DNA of 64,000 nucleotides from Diphasiastrum complanatum (Eukaryota > Streptophyta > Lycopodiopsida > Lycopodiales > Lycopodiaceae), in assembly GCA_029204225.1 (NCBI GenBank), contig CM055105.1, positions 11,562,404 through 11,626,403 on the forward strand. The letters run 5' to 3'. Below are positions 50,701 through 62,797 of this stretch, piece after piece. Both the position numbers and the translations under genes were made by a program. The notes beneath the pieces are model-generated. The model was given only the letters and a program-made list of their open reading frames with translations, was not told where the DNA came from and did no database searches. The stretch's first letter is position 1; every line of letters begins with the position of its first letter.

Positions 50701-53700
50701 AAGAAGCTTGTGAAATCAGTAACCAAAATCATATGTTGAAGAGGAAGCATTCTCTGCTTTCAGCAGAACACAGGAAAGATGCATCAGGTGATAGAGTAAA
50801 AGGGATCTCTAGCTCTCTTTCTAAAGGAGATAATTCGGCTGGCCCAGCAGTGGACGCAGTTGGTGTTGCATCATTGAATAAGCATGTTACTGAGAATGCT
50901 GATTGTCTACAGCTAGCTAGCAGACGAGCTCAGGCACAAGAGAGTATGCTCAAAGGGAAAGAAAGTGATAAAACAAAATACACTCTACATACGGCCAGTG
51001 AATCTATGAGTCGTCCTTTGCCCACTTCAATCGATGTCTATGCATTGAAAAGGCAGGATAGTCGAAATAATAGCAGTAAAGTAAAATCTAGTGCCATGGG
51101 GGTTAGCCCTGTCTCAAACAGAACAGAACTTGGTAAGCGAAAATCATCAGCACCAGTCAGTGATATGGTTGTCCCTGCTCTCAAAAGGCAAGCTCTTAAA
51201 AGTGGCGATTCCATGCAAGCAAGAGTCTCCACTATGGCTCGGCCCGAAAAGCCAATTAAACATTCCTTGAAGGGATTAGAAAATAGTAAGGCAAAATCAA
51301 TGCCACTTGCTGCACAAGGGAAAGGACCTAATGGAGGAACAATCAGCAGCAGTGTACTTTCCAAAGGAAAGCTTGAAAATAATGCTATGTTATTGGTTCC
51401 AGCAGATCCTAAAAGTTTCTCAGCCCAAATTGTTAGGACTAAAAAAGATGGCACTCTAACTTCTCTGCCTGCAAAGCCTGGAAATGTGGCTCAAGAGAAA
51501 ACACGTGTGGCTGCAGAGGTCCCTGATACTGATGGACTACTATTGCAGTCAAAGCTTGAAACTGACGATGCCATTGATTCAGCAAATATAAAACAGAATT
51601 TCAAAATCACTGCAGATGGTGGTTTTTCAAAATGTCAGCCAGATGTAAAGGCACTTTCCCAGAGCCTTACATTTCCAAGAACCAAACCTGTGTTGGCCAC
51701 CGCTTATTCAAGAGAAACTGTTGCTGTTGGTGATATTCAGACTGAAATAGGTAAGGGCATTATGGCCTCGTTGATCATTTATTCTAGGATGCAGGTTTTG
51801 TTTAACAGGCTACAGTTTCTTAGATTAGAGAGCTGCAAAGGGAAGAAGTGTTCAAACATTTTAATTAGTTTATTTTTCCTTTGCAAATATAGGAGAAACC
51901 AGAACAGTGAGCCGAGATTTGCCTCATTCAACATCATCTCCACATGTTAACTCCATGCTTTCCATGCGTGCTGCTGATGCAAGGGATAATCCCATAGCCT
52001 CACGGGTTGTTTCTATTTCGGTGCCCCCTGGAGCGACCCGATGCTATAGGTGCAAAGAGACTGGGCATGCTGCCAAAGATTGCAGTCGGAGCTTGTCTAA
52101 TCAGGTTCCTGACTTGAGGCCAGGTGTTTCCTGGGCTACGCCTACTTTTGTCAACGGGGCTGCAAGGACCCCTCAAGAAAACAAAGAAGGAAATCTGCAA
52201 ATTGGATCACTTATACGTCAGTCCAATTGTGAAGAACCATTTCTAACTAATTTGGCTAGGCCCCAAAATGTCATTCTGTGGCGGTACGTGTTGCTTAGGT
52301 TAACAGTGAACTAACAAAGTTACATAAAATGTGCATCTTGCTGTTTTCCAGTATTATCCTAGATGTGTTGGTAGGGCACATTAAATTTTTATGTTGATCA
52401 GGTCATTTCTTTGAAGAAAGTTCTACCTTTTCTGAAATTGTGTAGGTTCTGCTGAAGTAAAGGCATAGTTTGCTAATCTTGTTAAGAATGTTATGTGGTT
52501 GGAGAAACATTTGATCATTGCATTTGTTTCTATTGCAGAGGTGGATTTGAAGTAGTTGAGGAAGGTCGATCAATCATTTATGATGGAATACAAGCCCATC
52601 CATCTACTAAGGCGGTGAAGGAGGTATATGATGCTGCAATGCTATTACCATCTCGACTTAGGCTGGAGGAAGTGCAAGCTCATTTCCTCCCGAATCCACC
52701 AGATGGTGGGCTTATTGCTCTGTACTTCAAGGCAATAAGTGCTGACAGGTCAGTGAGAATGCCTACTACTTACCTATGAAGCTGTGAGAAGGTGCATTGT
52801 TAGTCTTATATAATATAATTTCTCTTACTGCAAGCAAATCAAAGTACTGGAAGCTTTAAAGTAGTATTTTGAAGCTATGGGAAGGAACTGTGCTCATTTC
52901 TTGCAATTCTTTTATGGTGAGCAAATCAAGCTTCTAAAGCTTTTCCAATTTTGCAGTGCTGAAACATGTATGAAGCTTTTGGATCATATGACAAAGCATA
53001 ATTTAGTTCTGAGAGGTCTTACAACTACTGCAGAACTTCTGGTTTTTACATCGAATATATTGCCACGAATTGAACAATGTAAGTTTTGGGTTGGAATTTT
53101 GATGCTTGCTGGCGTTTTTAAGCCCTTCGAAATGGGATGCTTTTTTTAATTTGTATTTATGAAGGACTAGGTCTATTGCTTTAAATTTGACTGGTTTAGG
53201 ATAGACATGGCATTTAATGAGCCTCATTCTTTGGATTTGTGTCATTGTTCCGACTCTTTCATGCTTCAGGATGACATGATTTATTTCATATTTACGTTCT
53301 TGTCTTTCAATTTTCATGTTGGTCCGTTATCTTTTCTGCTTCTCAGAAGTGTTTTATGAAATGTTTTTCCTATCAAGTTTCTCTCATTTGGGCTCTGTCA
53401 CAGGTTGGAATGGAGAGAAGTTCCTATGGGGATTGTTTCGAAAAAGAAAGTTGTCTACTCCAAAATCTGGTGTCATCTCAAATACATGGAGTCGTCAGAA
53501 TTCTATTACCCCAACGAGCTACTTCACTAGGGAGAACAGTGAAATATACCCCTCAAATTTTACCCCAACTGTCCTTTCACAACGAAATTTTGCCTCACAA
53601 GTGATGGATGTAAATACGTTAGCAGTAGAAAACTTGGATGCAGCTGATCAGGGTGTGGATAAGTTTAGGGTGGACCACACACAAAGTGCATTGCCATCCT

Positions 53701-55725
53701 CTAGCATGACTGTGTTTCCTGATGTTCAAGAGTTACAACACCAGTTTGCTCCTTCAAAACTGACCTTACAAGCACGAGATTCTCTTTTGGGTCAAGGGCT
53801 ATATGAAGTTGAAACGTCAAAGATATTCCTTAAAGAAGCTCCTGTCTTGTCAAATATTCTAGCAAATGATTCTCTAAATGTTATCTGCAAGTCTCCTGTG
53901 GATTTTAGAAAAGAGATGGGAAATATTGGCTCTTTGCCTGGCTATCGAACTTCAGCTGGAATTTCACGTGATATTTCTAACTCTACTTGGCAGAGGTGTT
54001 GCTCGAAGGTACTCTCAAGATCTGGCTGTCCACCCCTTGTTTTTTTTGCCTGGTTAACCTTCAGATATTTATCATGAATGTAGTAATGAACTCCTTTTTT
54101 CACAAAGATTTCACCTGCTGTGGCATTTTAGGTTTCTGAACTTTGATGTACAATTTGTTTGCTATGTCTTGCAGGCGTTCATCAGTGCTGCAGAAAAAGA
54201 TCCCGAGCAAGAACTCCAAGTCTCAAGTTTGGCATTTAGGTCAGCCAATTTACTCTCTTCGTCAGGAATGCAAACCAAGGATCAGTTTCTGTCACATCAG
54301 TTGCATTCTTTCCCGACTAGACTGACAAATGACATTTGGGATGATGCAAGGCCTCAAATGCTTTACTCTGCTGGTCCTAGTACCAATAAATCTGAAGGGC
54401 AATTGGGAGTTCCATTTGTGGAGACTAACTTCAGGATCGAGGATAAAGAAGTATTTCCAGATTTATATGCAGGGAAAAGACAAAGTAAGGCCTTAACAAT
54501 TTTAGAGTCTTTGAAACAAGCTTCAAAATCAAGTTCAAGGACAACAGATGAGCAAGACGTAGGAGCACTACATAGGAGTTTTGATGGATTTAACAATAAA
54601 AGCTATGACAAGATGTTGGATCTTGAAAATCTGGTAATAGATAGGCATGAAGACATTCAAGGAAAATCTGAGTCTCCTGAACACTCCATTTCTCGCTCTG
54701 GCTCCCACTCTCTCTCACCCTTGCTTTCTCGCTCTAGGACTCGCTCACCTTACAGGCGTAGCAGATCTAGATCCCCATCTTCAATTCAACATGGTTCAGG
54801 TGATCATTCTCGGCAGCAAATCCTGAATTCAGGCCCACAGTCTATGAACTCAAATCTTGGACAAGTGGGGCAATGTGTACAGTTGGCAGGACATCAAGTT
54901 GAAGGAAAAACATTGGGCAGAGGGCCAGAAAGAAAAGGATCAAATGCTCTATCAAATCAAATGAAGCCCAACATGCATTTCGTTAATGAAAGAACCATGC
55001 ATGGAGATGCTTGCAAGGATGTTTGTTGTTGTACCAAAGAAGACCGCTTTTTACGATTACAGGCTTCAAATTCTCAAAATAATCCCCCAAATACTTTTGC
55101 TGGCAGATTAGATCCAAGACAAGACTTCAAAGAATCAACACATTCTGAAAATGAATCTGCAGAGTCTTCTATCTCCTCAGGAGAGCCCTTCAATGAACAA
55201 AAGCTCACTATTGATGCTTCTCCAGGTACTAGACCTCGATTCATTCCCATTTCCACTTCAAGTTCTCTAGAAGCAGGTCACGTGGTTATAAATACACAGG
55301 AGAGAAGGCAGGACCCAAAATGGCCTGCAACTATGTCTGACTATGCGGCCGTTGACCCTTCAACGAGCAGAGAAATTCAATCAATTCAACCAGAAGCTTG
55401 CACGAGTCTGAATTTGGAACTTGGTTTGGGTGGTGAAGATAGCAACCCTCATGAGCTACGTTTGATAGAAAAGCTCTCAGGCTTTGGACCAACACAGAAT
55501 ATGTTTGCTTCAAAATCCAAATTGGTTAATGCAGATTATCACAAAGGCAAACTGCGAGTCCCTGGAAGAGAGTGGAAACATTATAGTCATGCTGGACTTG
55601 TTGATCCATCACTTTCCCTTACGCTTGCTGCCCCTTTACATAGACAGGAGGGTTTCTCTGGTGCTGCTCTTGAGGATGGAACTTGTGTAGATAATGCTGA
55701 GTGCCCTCTTCAGCTATTCAAATGA
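47800..55725 (+). CDS. AIPP2-like: AIPP2/PAIPP2-type PHD-finger chromatin protein (5' exons unresolved)
   Basis: Ten exons: 47800-47919, 48129-49511, 49787-50115, 50253-50338, 50579-51750, 51893-52283, 52539-52748, 52957-53078, 53404-54008, 54175-55725. Every intron is GT-AG and the frame stays open for 1,988 residues. The PHD finger (C4HC3) is split by an intron: CDICGDAG, AICSACSEGAEH / IYCM, WFCENC (50262-50643). A CCHC knuckle CYRCKETGHAAKDC is at 52042-52083. The AIPP2-type SPOC-like domain runs from VILWRGGFEV to WNGEKFLWGLFRKRK (52272-53449). An RS-rich stretch (54673-54785) and LxLxL (EAR-like) motifs LNLELGL (55408-55428) and LSLTL (55612-55626) follow. Arabidopsis AIPP2/PAIPP2 act in the nucleus with BAH and CPL2 proteins, read unmethylated H3K4 and repress Pol II; the same role here is inferred. 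The N-terminus is incomplete. Confidence 0.9.
54673..54785 (+). other. RS-rich segment within the last exon of the AIPP2-type gene
   Basis: About 37 residues with repeated Arg-Ser/Ser-Pro pairs (SRSRTRSPYRRSRSRSPSS). Such stretches occur in splicing factors and are phosphorylated by SR kinases. I do not know whether it is general in the AIPP2 family. Confidence 0.8.
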
Positions 55726-58415
55726 TGGAAACTGTGAGAGAGTTAGGAAATTGATAGTAAACTTAGAGACGGCAGGTCCTGTAAATGGTTAGGTCAGGTT
55801 CTAGAGGTGTTTATATCCCAATTTTCGGCAGTTTCATTATTTTCCATTAATCTTGATATACTCCAATCTTGCTATAATTCAACCATTATTGATATTTGTA
55901 AGTAGTTTGTGTTCTTTGGTCCCTGTTGATACCAAACAACGAGGCCACCTCTTTGAGGGCCTTCAATTGTACATATGAGCTTAGCCAACTTGGTGGTTAT
56001 CTCCACGTGTAGAAATCCACCATTCATATTTTTCGAAATCTCTTGTATTCGGTGATTATAAATGAACACTTTGTGAGTAATCTTCTTGCAAGGATTTTTG
56101 GCAATGAGTGGAATCTCTTTGATGAACATTGGAATGATAACCTGATTGATGTGTTGGAGCACTTCCAATTGCAGGTTACTGTTCTGTATTCCTAAAGAGC
56201 CGAGTATGTTTTACACTTCTCCATTGTTATTTTGTCTCATGAAGACGACAGGCTACTAGCTTGAGCCTTGACTAGCCATGTATCCTAATCACCTGATGTA
56301 TCTTTGCTGCTTTTATTTTCATATCGATGGCCATGCTAAAACATATAGAGAAGATTTCAGCTTTCATTCTTTATGCAAGAAAGTTTCTCAAATCTGTAAC
56401 GCTATTTCCTCAGCATCGGTATCACTTGAAATGCCATGTGTACCAGTTGACTGTTCTTCTTGTGCATTATATTGCTGATAGCATCATATTCACTTGTTAT
56501 TACCTGTAAACCTTACAAGAGGAAATCTTTCTCATGCAGTGAATTTTAGCATGCTGTAGCATTGATAATTGCATTGTAAATTATAGCTGGTGTCATTGAA
56601 GTAGAATGCTCTACTTGCGTGCCAGCATTATTCTGTAAGGTAAATTTAAAGACGTATCATAATGAAGAAACAAGCAAAGTAAGAAAGGTATTGTGCATTT
56701 ATTCCCTAAACTTCTAAGGTTCAATCCCAAACCTTCTCATCAAGTTCATAGCTTTTGATACGATTCACTTTTTACTTTACGTACTAGTCACTTTAAAAGT
56801 TCTCCTATCATCATAGATTCTTCAGTTTTCAGTTAGATGAGACTAGTAAGCTGAATCTTCACCTGGATTACATGTTCTTTCACTTGAGTCAACTAGTCAG
56901 GCTATGCAAGTATTCATCCATTGAATTTTAAATATGAGGATATGCATTGTTGAGCCTTTGGTGGTCTGCCTTTAACCATCACTACTTATCCAATTTGTCC
57001 ACTTTATTAAATTGTTCATGCCCTGATACAGTCAATAAGAATGACTTTGGTTTACGTATCAAGGGTGTGGCCCGCAATAAGTGGTGGAGTGTTTGGAAAG
57101 GCTTCATTCAATCTACTTGAGGTCAGGCATTGGCTGGATAAACGAAAAGTATGAAAATAATTGCTAAATATAATTGTTGTAAATCATTGCTAACTGTTTG
57201 CTTGATTATATCTAAATCGTGTTACATAGCTTGAAATTGCTGAAACTGTTTTAAGATATCAAAGTATGTCTAGTTTGTTGGCTCGCCCACAAGGGAGAGA
57301 CTAAGGAATCACATTCCGAGATTGCATCCTATCTAAAAGTTAATATTTTCCCCTGAACTTAATGATTTATTAGGTTGCATGCAAAAGCTAAACTATCCAA
57401 AGAAAGGTTTTTTGAATTGCACGTTGTTTCATTTATTTTGCTTGCATGTGTCTAAATCAACAATTAATGAAGCTTGCACATAGCTAAGAGTGTCCGGTTG
57501 ATCTAATTTTTCCTTGGCATTGATGGACAAGGCCTGAGTATAAAGCAGCCCCTTTTTTCCAGATTTGGTTGATATTTCATGTTCTCTTTATTGAGCATGA
57601 TCAAGTTGCTAATTATTGAAGAGTTCTTCCAATATCAGTTTTATTGCTCAATGGAACACTAACAAATTTGATTTGATGACTCAATAATCACTTAACTCAC
57701 CTTTTTTTTTTTCGAACCTTTCCCTCGCCTTTCATACTATCGTGGGGTTCACTCTAAAATACCACAGATGTAGTCGCATTGCAACTTTTGGAACTTATCA
57801 AATTAGACCAAGCTCGTTGATCTAAATGTACAATGTCCGTCCATTCTTTGAGTTATTTGAAGTTATCTATGACCCTTGACATCTCGTGAGAATTGTTACT
57901 AATTTTGGCCTTGCGAAGACGAGACTATTTGTTGAAGTGGTAAATTGAAGCTGAAATAAAAGCTGAAGCTAAAAGGCATGTCTTAAGTGTGTTAAATCCT
58001 ACTTCGCAAAGTAGGATTGTCCAGGTTGGTAGTCAACCTAGGCAGGAAAGTGCTACTATCAAGTCCAAGTTCACCTTACCATTGATGTAGCTTCAATGTT
58101 CGAGAAGAAGTGAGTGAACATTTGTTTGTCTTTCTCCACATAAATGTAATGCGTATTGTGTCACACCAATTCTAACACCATGTTTCTCATCCTAACAGAC
58201 AGGTCAATGATTACATTTTCCTACTATAGAGAGCACATTTATACTAAAAAAAGGAAAACTTGGTAAGGATTACAAACATAGACTCCGTTTAACTAAAAAC
58301 TCATTCAGGCTATGAACCTCAAATGACGTTATTGATACCTATACAAGGATGGAGCCTCTCTAAGCTATCGAGACATGCAACATAGTTCAATAGATTGCAA
58401 GTGTCATGGGTATTC
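55726..58415. other. 3' flank and intergenic DNA
   Basis: The first few hundred bases are likely 3' UTR. A 98-codon minus-strand frame (55872-56168; FIKEIPLIAKNPCKKITHK, EISKNMNGGFLHVEITTK) has protein-like composition but no family I recognise; it may be a fragment of an unknown repeated element. The rest (56.2-58.4 kb) shows no gene. Confidence 0.4.
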
Positions 58416-58564
58416 TGTTAGAAATCCAGAAATTGCAATATTGATGGACAAACTAGGATTTGAACTCGGGACTTCCCTCGTACAAGTTGGGATGTGCTCA
58501 CCACTAAGCTATCCATCCTATTTGATGGCTGATTTCTCTAGAGTGTGAATTGATATCTCTAACA
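58416..58564 (-). mobile_element. TG...CA-bounded module with tRNA-like Pol III boxes, copy 1 (149 bp)
   Basis: The plus strand starts TGTTAGAAATCC and ends ATCTCTAACA, a perfect 7-bp terminal inverted repeat. The minus strand reads like a tRNA gene's internal promoter: ATAGCTTAGTGGTGAGCAC (A-box-like, about 58499-58516) and, about 35 bp on, GAGTTCAAATCC (B-box-like, about 58456-58467). No complete cloverleaf is seen. It may be a tRNA-derived SINE or the LTR of a minute TRIM/SMART retroelement. Confidence 0.7.
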
Positions 58565-58666
58565 TGCCTCCTCACTCGGTTGGTGTCCTAGTGTCACTTG
58601 CCCATGACTTGGGCCACCCTTAACTATGGCTTTGGCAGCATTAGTTGTTAGGGCTAACTTGATGCA

Positions 58667-58806
58667 TGTTAAAAATCCATAGATCACAATATGGATGGAT
58701 GGGATTCAAATCCAGGACCTCCCTCATACAAGATGAGATGTTCTACCATTGTGCTATCCAACTTGTTTGATGGTTCTCTCTAGATTGTAGATTGATAATT
58801 CCAACA
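58667..58806 (-). mobile_element. TG...CA-bounded module with tRNA-like Pol III boxes, copy 2 (140 bp)
   Basis: The plus strand starts TGTTAAAAATCC and ends AATTCCAACA. It aligns with copy 1 over its whole length, with the same order of boxes on the minus strand: ATAGCACAATGGTAGAACA (A-like) and GGATTTGAATCC (B-like). It is separated from copy 1 by 102 bp (58565-58666). Diverged by roughly a fifth, so old. Confidence 0.7.
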
Positions 58807-58994
58807 TCTACTTGTGAAAGTTTCAAAAAAAAAAAACACAAAATGTCAAGATCCCATGACCTTTAACCTTGAAACATGAAAAATGCAATTGAAAACAACT
58901 TCAACTTCTCTGCTGGGGTGGTTTCATCATAGATCTCACATGCCTACCCATAGATCTTACTTTTAATCCTTATCTCTCTTGTAACTTTACGTAG

Positions 58995-59120
58995 CTGGAA
59001 TTTGTTCCAAATGGATGTCACTAATGCTTTCTAGAAAGGTTACTTGGATGAGGAAGTCTTTTGAGTAAAAGCTTGTATGGGTCTCAAGCAAGCCCCATAA
59101 TATTTGTATGCTCGATTCCA
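58995..59120 (+). pseudogene. Copia reverse transcriptase scrap
   Basis: Plus strand QMDVTNAF-stop-KGYLDEEVF-stop, then directly GLKQAP-stop. These are two conserved RT motifs that are normally about 45 residues apart, so there is an internal deletion plus three stop codons in 40 codons. Confidence 0.75.
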
Positions 59121-59129
59121 TTCTTTTTA

Positions 59130-59795
59130 GGGTCGAATTTTGACTCAGGGTCGAATTCGAACTCTTCATCCTTCCAACCAAAGCAGAAACTATTCTGCAG
59201 ATACTGCAAGAAAACTGGACATGAGATCAAGGATGGCAGAAATTTGAAATATAATACTGAAAAGAAGAAGCGTTATCAACAGCACATAGTGCTTCAACTA
59301 GTTTTTTGACCCAGCAGCACGAGGAAGATGAAGCAGCTTTTATGACCAAGGTCGGAGAACAGTAGAATATCGATTCGTGGTATCTTGACTCTGGAGCAAC
59401 ACAACATATGACTCACCACAAAGACTGGTTCAAGCACTAGAAATTATGCACCCACTCTCAAGTTGTGCAACTTGGAGACAACTCATCTCACACAATCCGA
59501 AGGAACAGTCAAGGGTCGAATTTCAGAAGGGTGAAATCAAGGTGCTGTCCAACGTTCGCCATATTCCAAATCTGACCAAGAATCTGCTCTCAGTTAGCAA
59601 AATCACTGATTCAGGTCAGAGGGTCGAATTTGATACAAATGGCTGCACGATCTTTGACAAGTCCCGAAAAGCTCTAGCTTTCGGGAGAAAAAGTGGCAAT
59701 TTGTACAAGCTCAGCCACTGCTACTCTTTTAAAAGTCAAGCTCTTTACACCACTACGTTTGAATCAACTGATATGCTATGGCATTGTAGGCTGAT
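59130..59795 (+). pseudogene. Copia-G relic: gag end, protease, gag-pre-integrase
   Basis: Plus strand. The knuckle CRYCKKTGHEIKDG has its last Cys changed to Gly (about 59197-59240). After several stops a protease remnant continues with VLSNVRHIPNLTKNLLSVSK and GCTIFDKSRKALAFG. It ends with ESTDMLWHCRL (about 59765-59792), where Copia gag-pre-integrase normally goes on with GH.N; the next element's LTR begins here. Related in sequence to Copia-B/C. Confidence 0.82.
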
Positions 59796-60589
59796 ATTCC
59801 CTGTGAATATTCTAGCCATATGGTAATTCAAGTTAGTTCAAGTCATATAATTAAAGCAGCTCTAGCTTAGGTCCATTGGGGGTCTGTTCCATGGAACCTA
59901 ACTTATATACATAAGTCACATGGTCCATTGGGGGTTTGTCCCATGGAACCTTTTGTAAGTGACTTAGTTCTATACTTAAATTACTACGGCTTGTAACTTA
60001 ACTAAATTATCAGGTTTCGAGTTTTTGACGGTTCTTTGTGAAACAAGGGCCTCCAAGTATAAGTCAATGTGGAGAGCTCATTTGTAGGTGAACACTTGTA
60101 GAGGAATTCTACATTTTGGATTTTCCCATCTCTCTTGTGTCTCCCCATTGTGGATCTTTCCTTTGGTTGTAAACTATTGTATGGAATGTATTGTTGAGTT
60201 AGTTGTCTCCTCTTGGTTGGGTAAGCCTCAAAAGAGGGTTTAGGATAACCACCTTAGTTTGGAAGGAAATGCCTCAAATTAAGGGTTGGGATTCAAGGAA
60301 GATCAAGGTTTCAGCTTTAGATTTAATCTTAGCCACTAGTTGGGGGGCAGCCATAGTGATTAATCTAGGGTTTCTTAATAGTATCTTCTCATTTGTGTTA
60401 GCAACAAGATGAGCTTATGCAAGAAAGAGTGGATCTTGCCCTCACAATACTCACCACCCTATCTACCTTTGGCATTTTAGCTTCCTAAACCATGCTAGTT
60501 GGATTGAGCCTTAGTTCATGCTAGTTGGGAGGCAGCCATAGCTTGGATTAGTTGGAGCCATAGCTGGTTGGGATGTTGTAAAGCCAACA
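59795..60589 (+). mobile_element. LTR of a tRNA-Asp-primed element (5' boundary approximate)
   Basis: Ends CCAACA at 60584-60589, one base before the tRNA-Asp primer site at 60591. A TATA-like CTTATATACA lies near 59900. Two direct repeats of about 28 bp, GGTCCATTGGGGGT(C/T)TGT(T/C)CCATGGAACCT (start about 59871 and 59931), flank it. The 5' end is placed where Copia-G stops. No coding part of this element is recognised downstream. Confidence 0.62.
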
Positions 60590-60590
60590 T

Positions 60591-60604
60591 TGGCGCCGTT
60601 GCCA
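60591..60604 (+). other. Primer binding site, tRNA-Asp type
   Basis: TGGCGCCGTTGCCA, identical to the site at 31571-31584 on the other strand; 14 bases complementary to the 3' end of plant tRNA-Asp. Confidence 0.85.
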
Positions 60605-60949
60605 ATTTCTTGCTAAAATGATTCTTGTTTCTAACTATTCTTGCTATTTAGTGCTTGTTTTAGTTTAAGATCCATCACTCATTGCTCAAATAAGTGTTTT
60701 TTTATTTTTGGTTTTCCTTTTTGTCTCCTGAGAAAGCTTCAAAAATACAAAATACGTCCCCACTCGCATAGGTGCACACGGGCCTTCTTGCAAAGCATAT
60801 CCATCATTCTTGCAAAGCATATCCATCGCCCTTCTCCCCATGGGTTTCGTCCTCGAACTACGTTTTCAAGCTGCCATCAGCCGCTTTTTACTTTTGTTCT
60901 ACTTGTTTACTAGCCTTCTTTCTCAAAATCTTTTCATGTTCCTGTAAGA
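60605..60949. other. Leader of the tRNA-Asp-primed element, then spacer
   Basis: No gene. CTTGCAAAGCATATCCATC is duplicated in tandem (about 60786 and 60810). Confidence 0.45.
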
Positions 60950-61714
60950 AGAGTTGCACCTGCAACTGTGATAGTATCTCGCTGTCCGTCTTGCATAGGC
61001 GAGGATAGTTGAAGGCACGCCCAACCAATCGTACATTCTTCAACTCCTCAAGAGCAGCTGCCCTTGATGAATCGGTAGCTGTGATAGAATCTCGCTGTCC
61101 CTCTTGCATAGGCGAGGATAGTTAAAGGAGACGCCCAACCAATCGTTTGTTCCGTTGTTGTATAACACCTTAAAGCCGTGAAGGTTCAGGAGATTGCTTA
61201 GGGGTTTCCCACTGAACCGATTTTGGGACAAATCAAGAAGCTGCAAACTTTTCAGATTTGCTATCCAAGCTACAATGGCTCCATCCAACGCAAAGTTGGA
61301 GGCAAAGCTTAGGACACGCAGGTTTGGCAGAAACTCTTGATCAACACCTGAATTCTCAGCTGGAAGTGCTCCTTCGAGCCTGTCGTGACTAAATTTGACA
61401 ACTAGAACAGCACTCAGATTTAGAAGAGATGCCAGAACTCTTCCCTGGAGACTGTTACCTTTCACTACAAAAATCTGCAATTGATCCAGTAGCCCTAGCT
61501 CTTCAGGTATACCATGGGTTAGGAAGTTGTGGTCGAGGTTTATCAGAGAACCTGGAATGCTGCCTGTAAGGTTATTATTGTAAAGGTACATCATATTCAG
61601 AAAATGCATCATTCCGATATGAAATGAAAATGTGAAGAGAGGATTGATGATTTGAGTGGAATGGCAACAAATCGAGTCAGTGCAATATGTTTGCAACTGT
61701 TGCAGAATATTCAT
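60950..61714 (-). pseudogene. LRR receptor-like protein fragment with internal duplication
   Basis: Minus strand. Plant-type leucine-rich repeats are clear: LYNNNLTGSIPGSL, FLTHGIPEELGLLDQLQ, LPNLRVLSFASNFALDGA and LKSLQLLDLSQNRFSGKPL. They are followed by a non-LRR tail. The first repeats are shortened (SLINLDHNFLT). No signal peptide, transmembrane segment or kinase remains. At its 3' end a 70-bp segment with CTCGCTGTCC(C/G)TCTTGCATAGG is duplicated (60964-61032 and 61077-61146), the copies 113 bp apart. It is a captured or decayed piece of an LRR receptor gene between retroelements. Confidence 0.75.
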
Positions 61715-62601
61715 ATCATAGTTAAAGAGGAAGTAGAAGCTCGTGATTTCTATGACAACAATGGTGATTCCGAAAATGCTCTATCTACTCAGAAGAATAA
61801 ATCTTCTAAGAAGTCTAAGTTGAAGAGGGAGTCGTCTAAAAGGAATGAGTCTAAGACAAATGATCAACAATCAGAAAAACGACAGAAAAATTCTAGGGAG
61901 AAGAAGATTTGCAATAGATGCAAAAGATCAGGTCACATAGAAGATAAGTGTTCGTTAAATCCAAAGATTGAATGCATTCATTGTCATAAATGGGGTCATG
62001 CAGAAGTAGACTGTTATCAGAATCCCAGAAACAAAAAAGAGGAGAATCAAAGCGAACCTTCAGATTCAAAAAAGACAAAGCAGAATGTTCTAGAGCAGCA
62101 GAAAATAGGACAACAAGGAACTTAGCAGCTTATGTTAGTGCTGATCAATGTTGTTCAACAGATTCTAAAATTCAAGAAGTAGTACTTGATTCGGGAGCCA
62201 CCTCACATTTTGTTTCCTCGAAACAAATATTGTCTGAGTACAAGAAGATGATTTATTCGAGATTCATTATACTTTAAGCACGTGGTTGATGGAACTGGTG
62301 TACTATGGCTGGAAACAAATCAGGGTGACAAGAAACTAGAGGAAGTTCTCTATGTCCCTACTCTTGATAAAGATCTTCTATCTGTAGCAAAGATAGTCGA
62401 TACAGGCATGTCAGTAACCTTCACAAAGAGCTCTTGTAAACTGTTCGAGGAAGATTCTGATAACCTAGCTGCTAAAGGCAACAAAGAAGGAAATTTGTAT
62501 CACTTGAACATTCGAACTCGAATCCAACAAGCCAATCAAACTCAAGAATCGACAGATATACTATGGCACAAGAGGCTATGTCACATGAACATGGAATACA
62601 A
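61715..62601 (+). pseudogene. Copia-H relic with two zinc knuckles, cut by microsatellite
   Basis: Plus strand. Lys/Ser-rich gag end with two CCHC knuckles, CNRCKRSGHIEDKC (about 61912-61953) and CIHCHKWGHAEVDC (about 61975-62016). A frame change follows, then protease VVLDSGATSHFVSS (about 62184-62225), a stop near 62276, and EEVLYVPTLDKDLLSVAKI (about 62340-62396). It ends at LWHKRLCHMNMEY (about 62562-62599), where gag-pre-integrase breaks off into CACACA(CT)n(TA)n. Confidence 0.87.

Positions 62602-62797
<196 letters not shown>

Noticed and set aside
58440-58520. Functional tRNA gene
   Set aside because: A- and B-box-like sequences are present, but acceptor and anticodon stems do not pair and the copy at 58.7 kb is equally degenerate.
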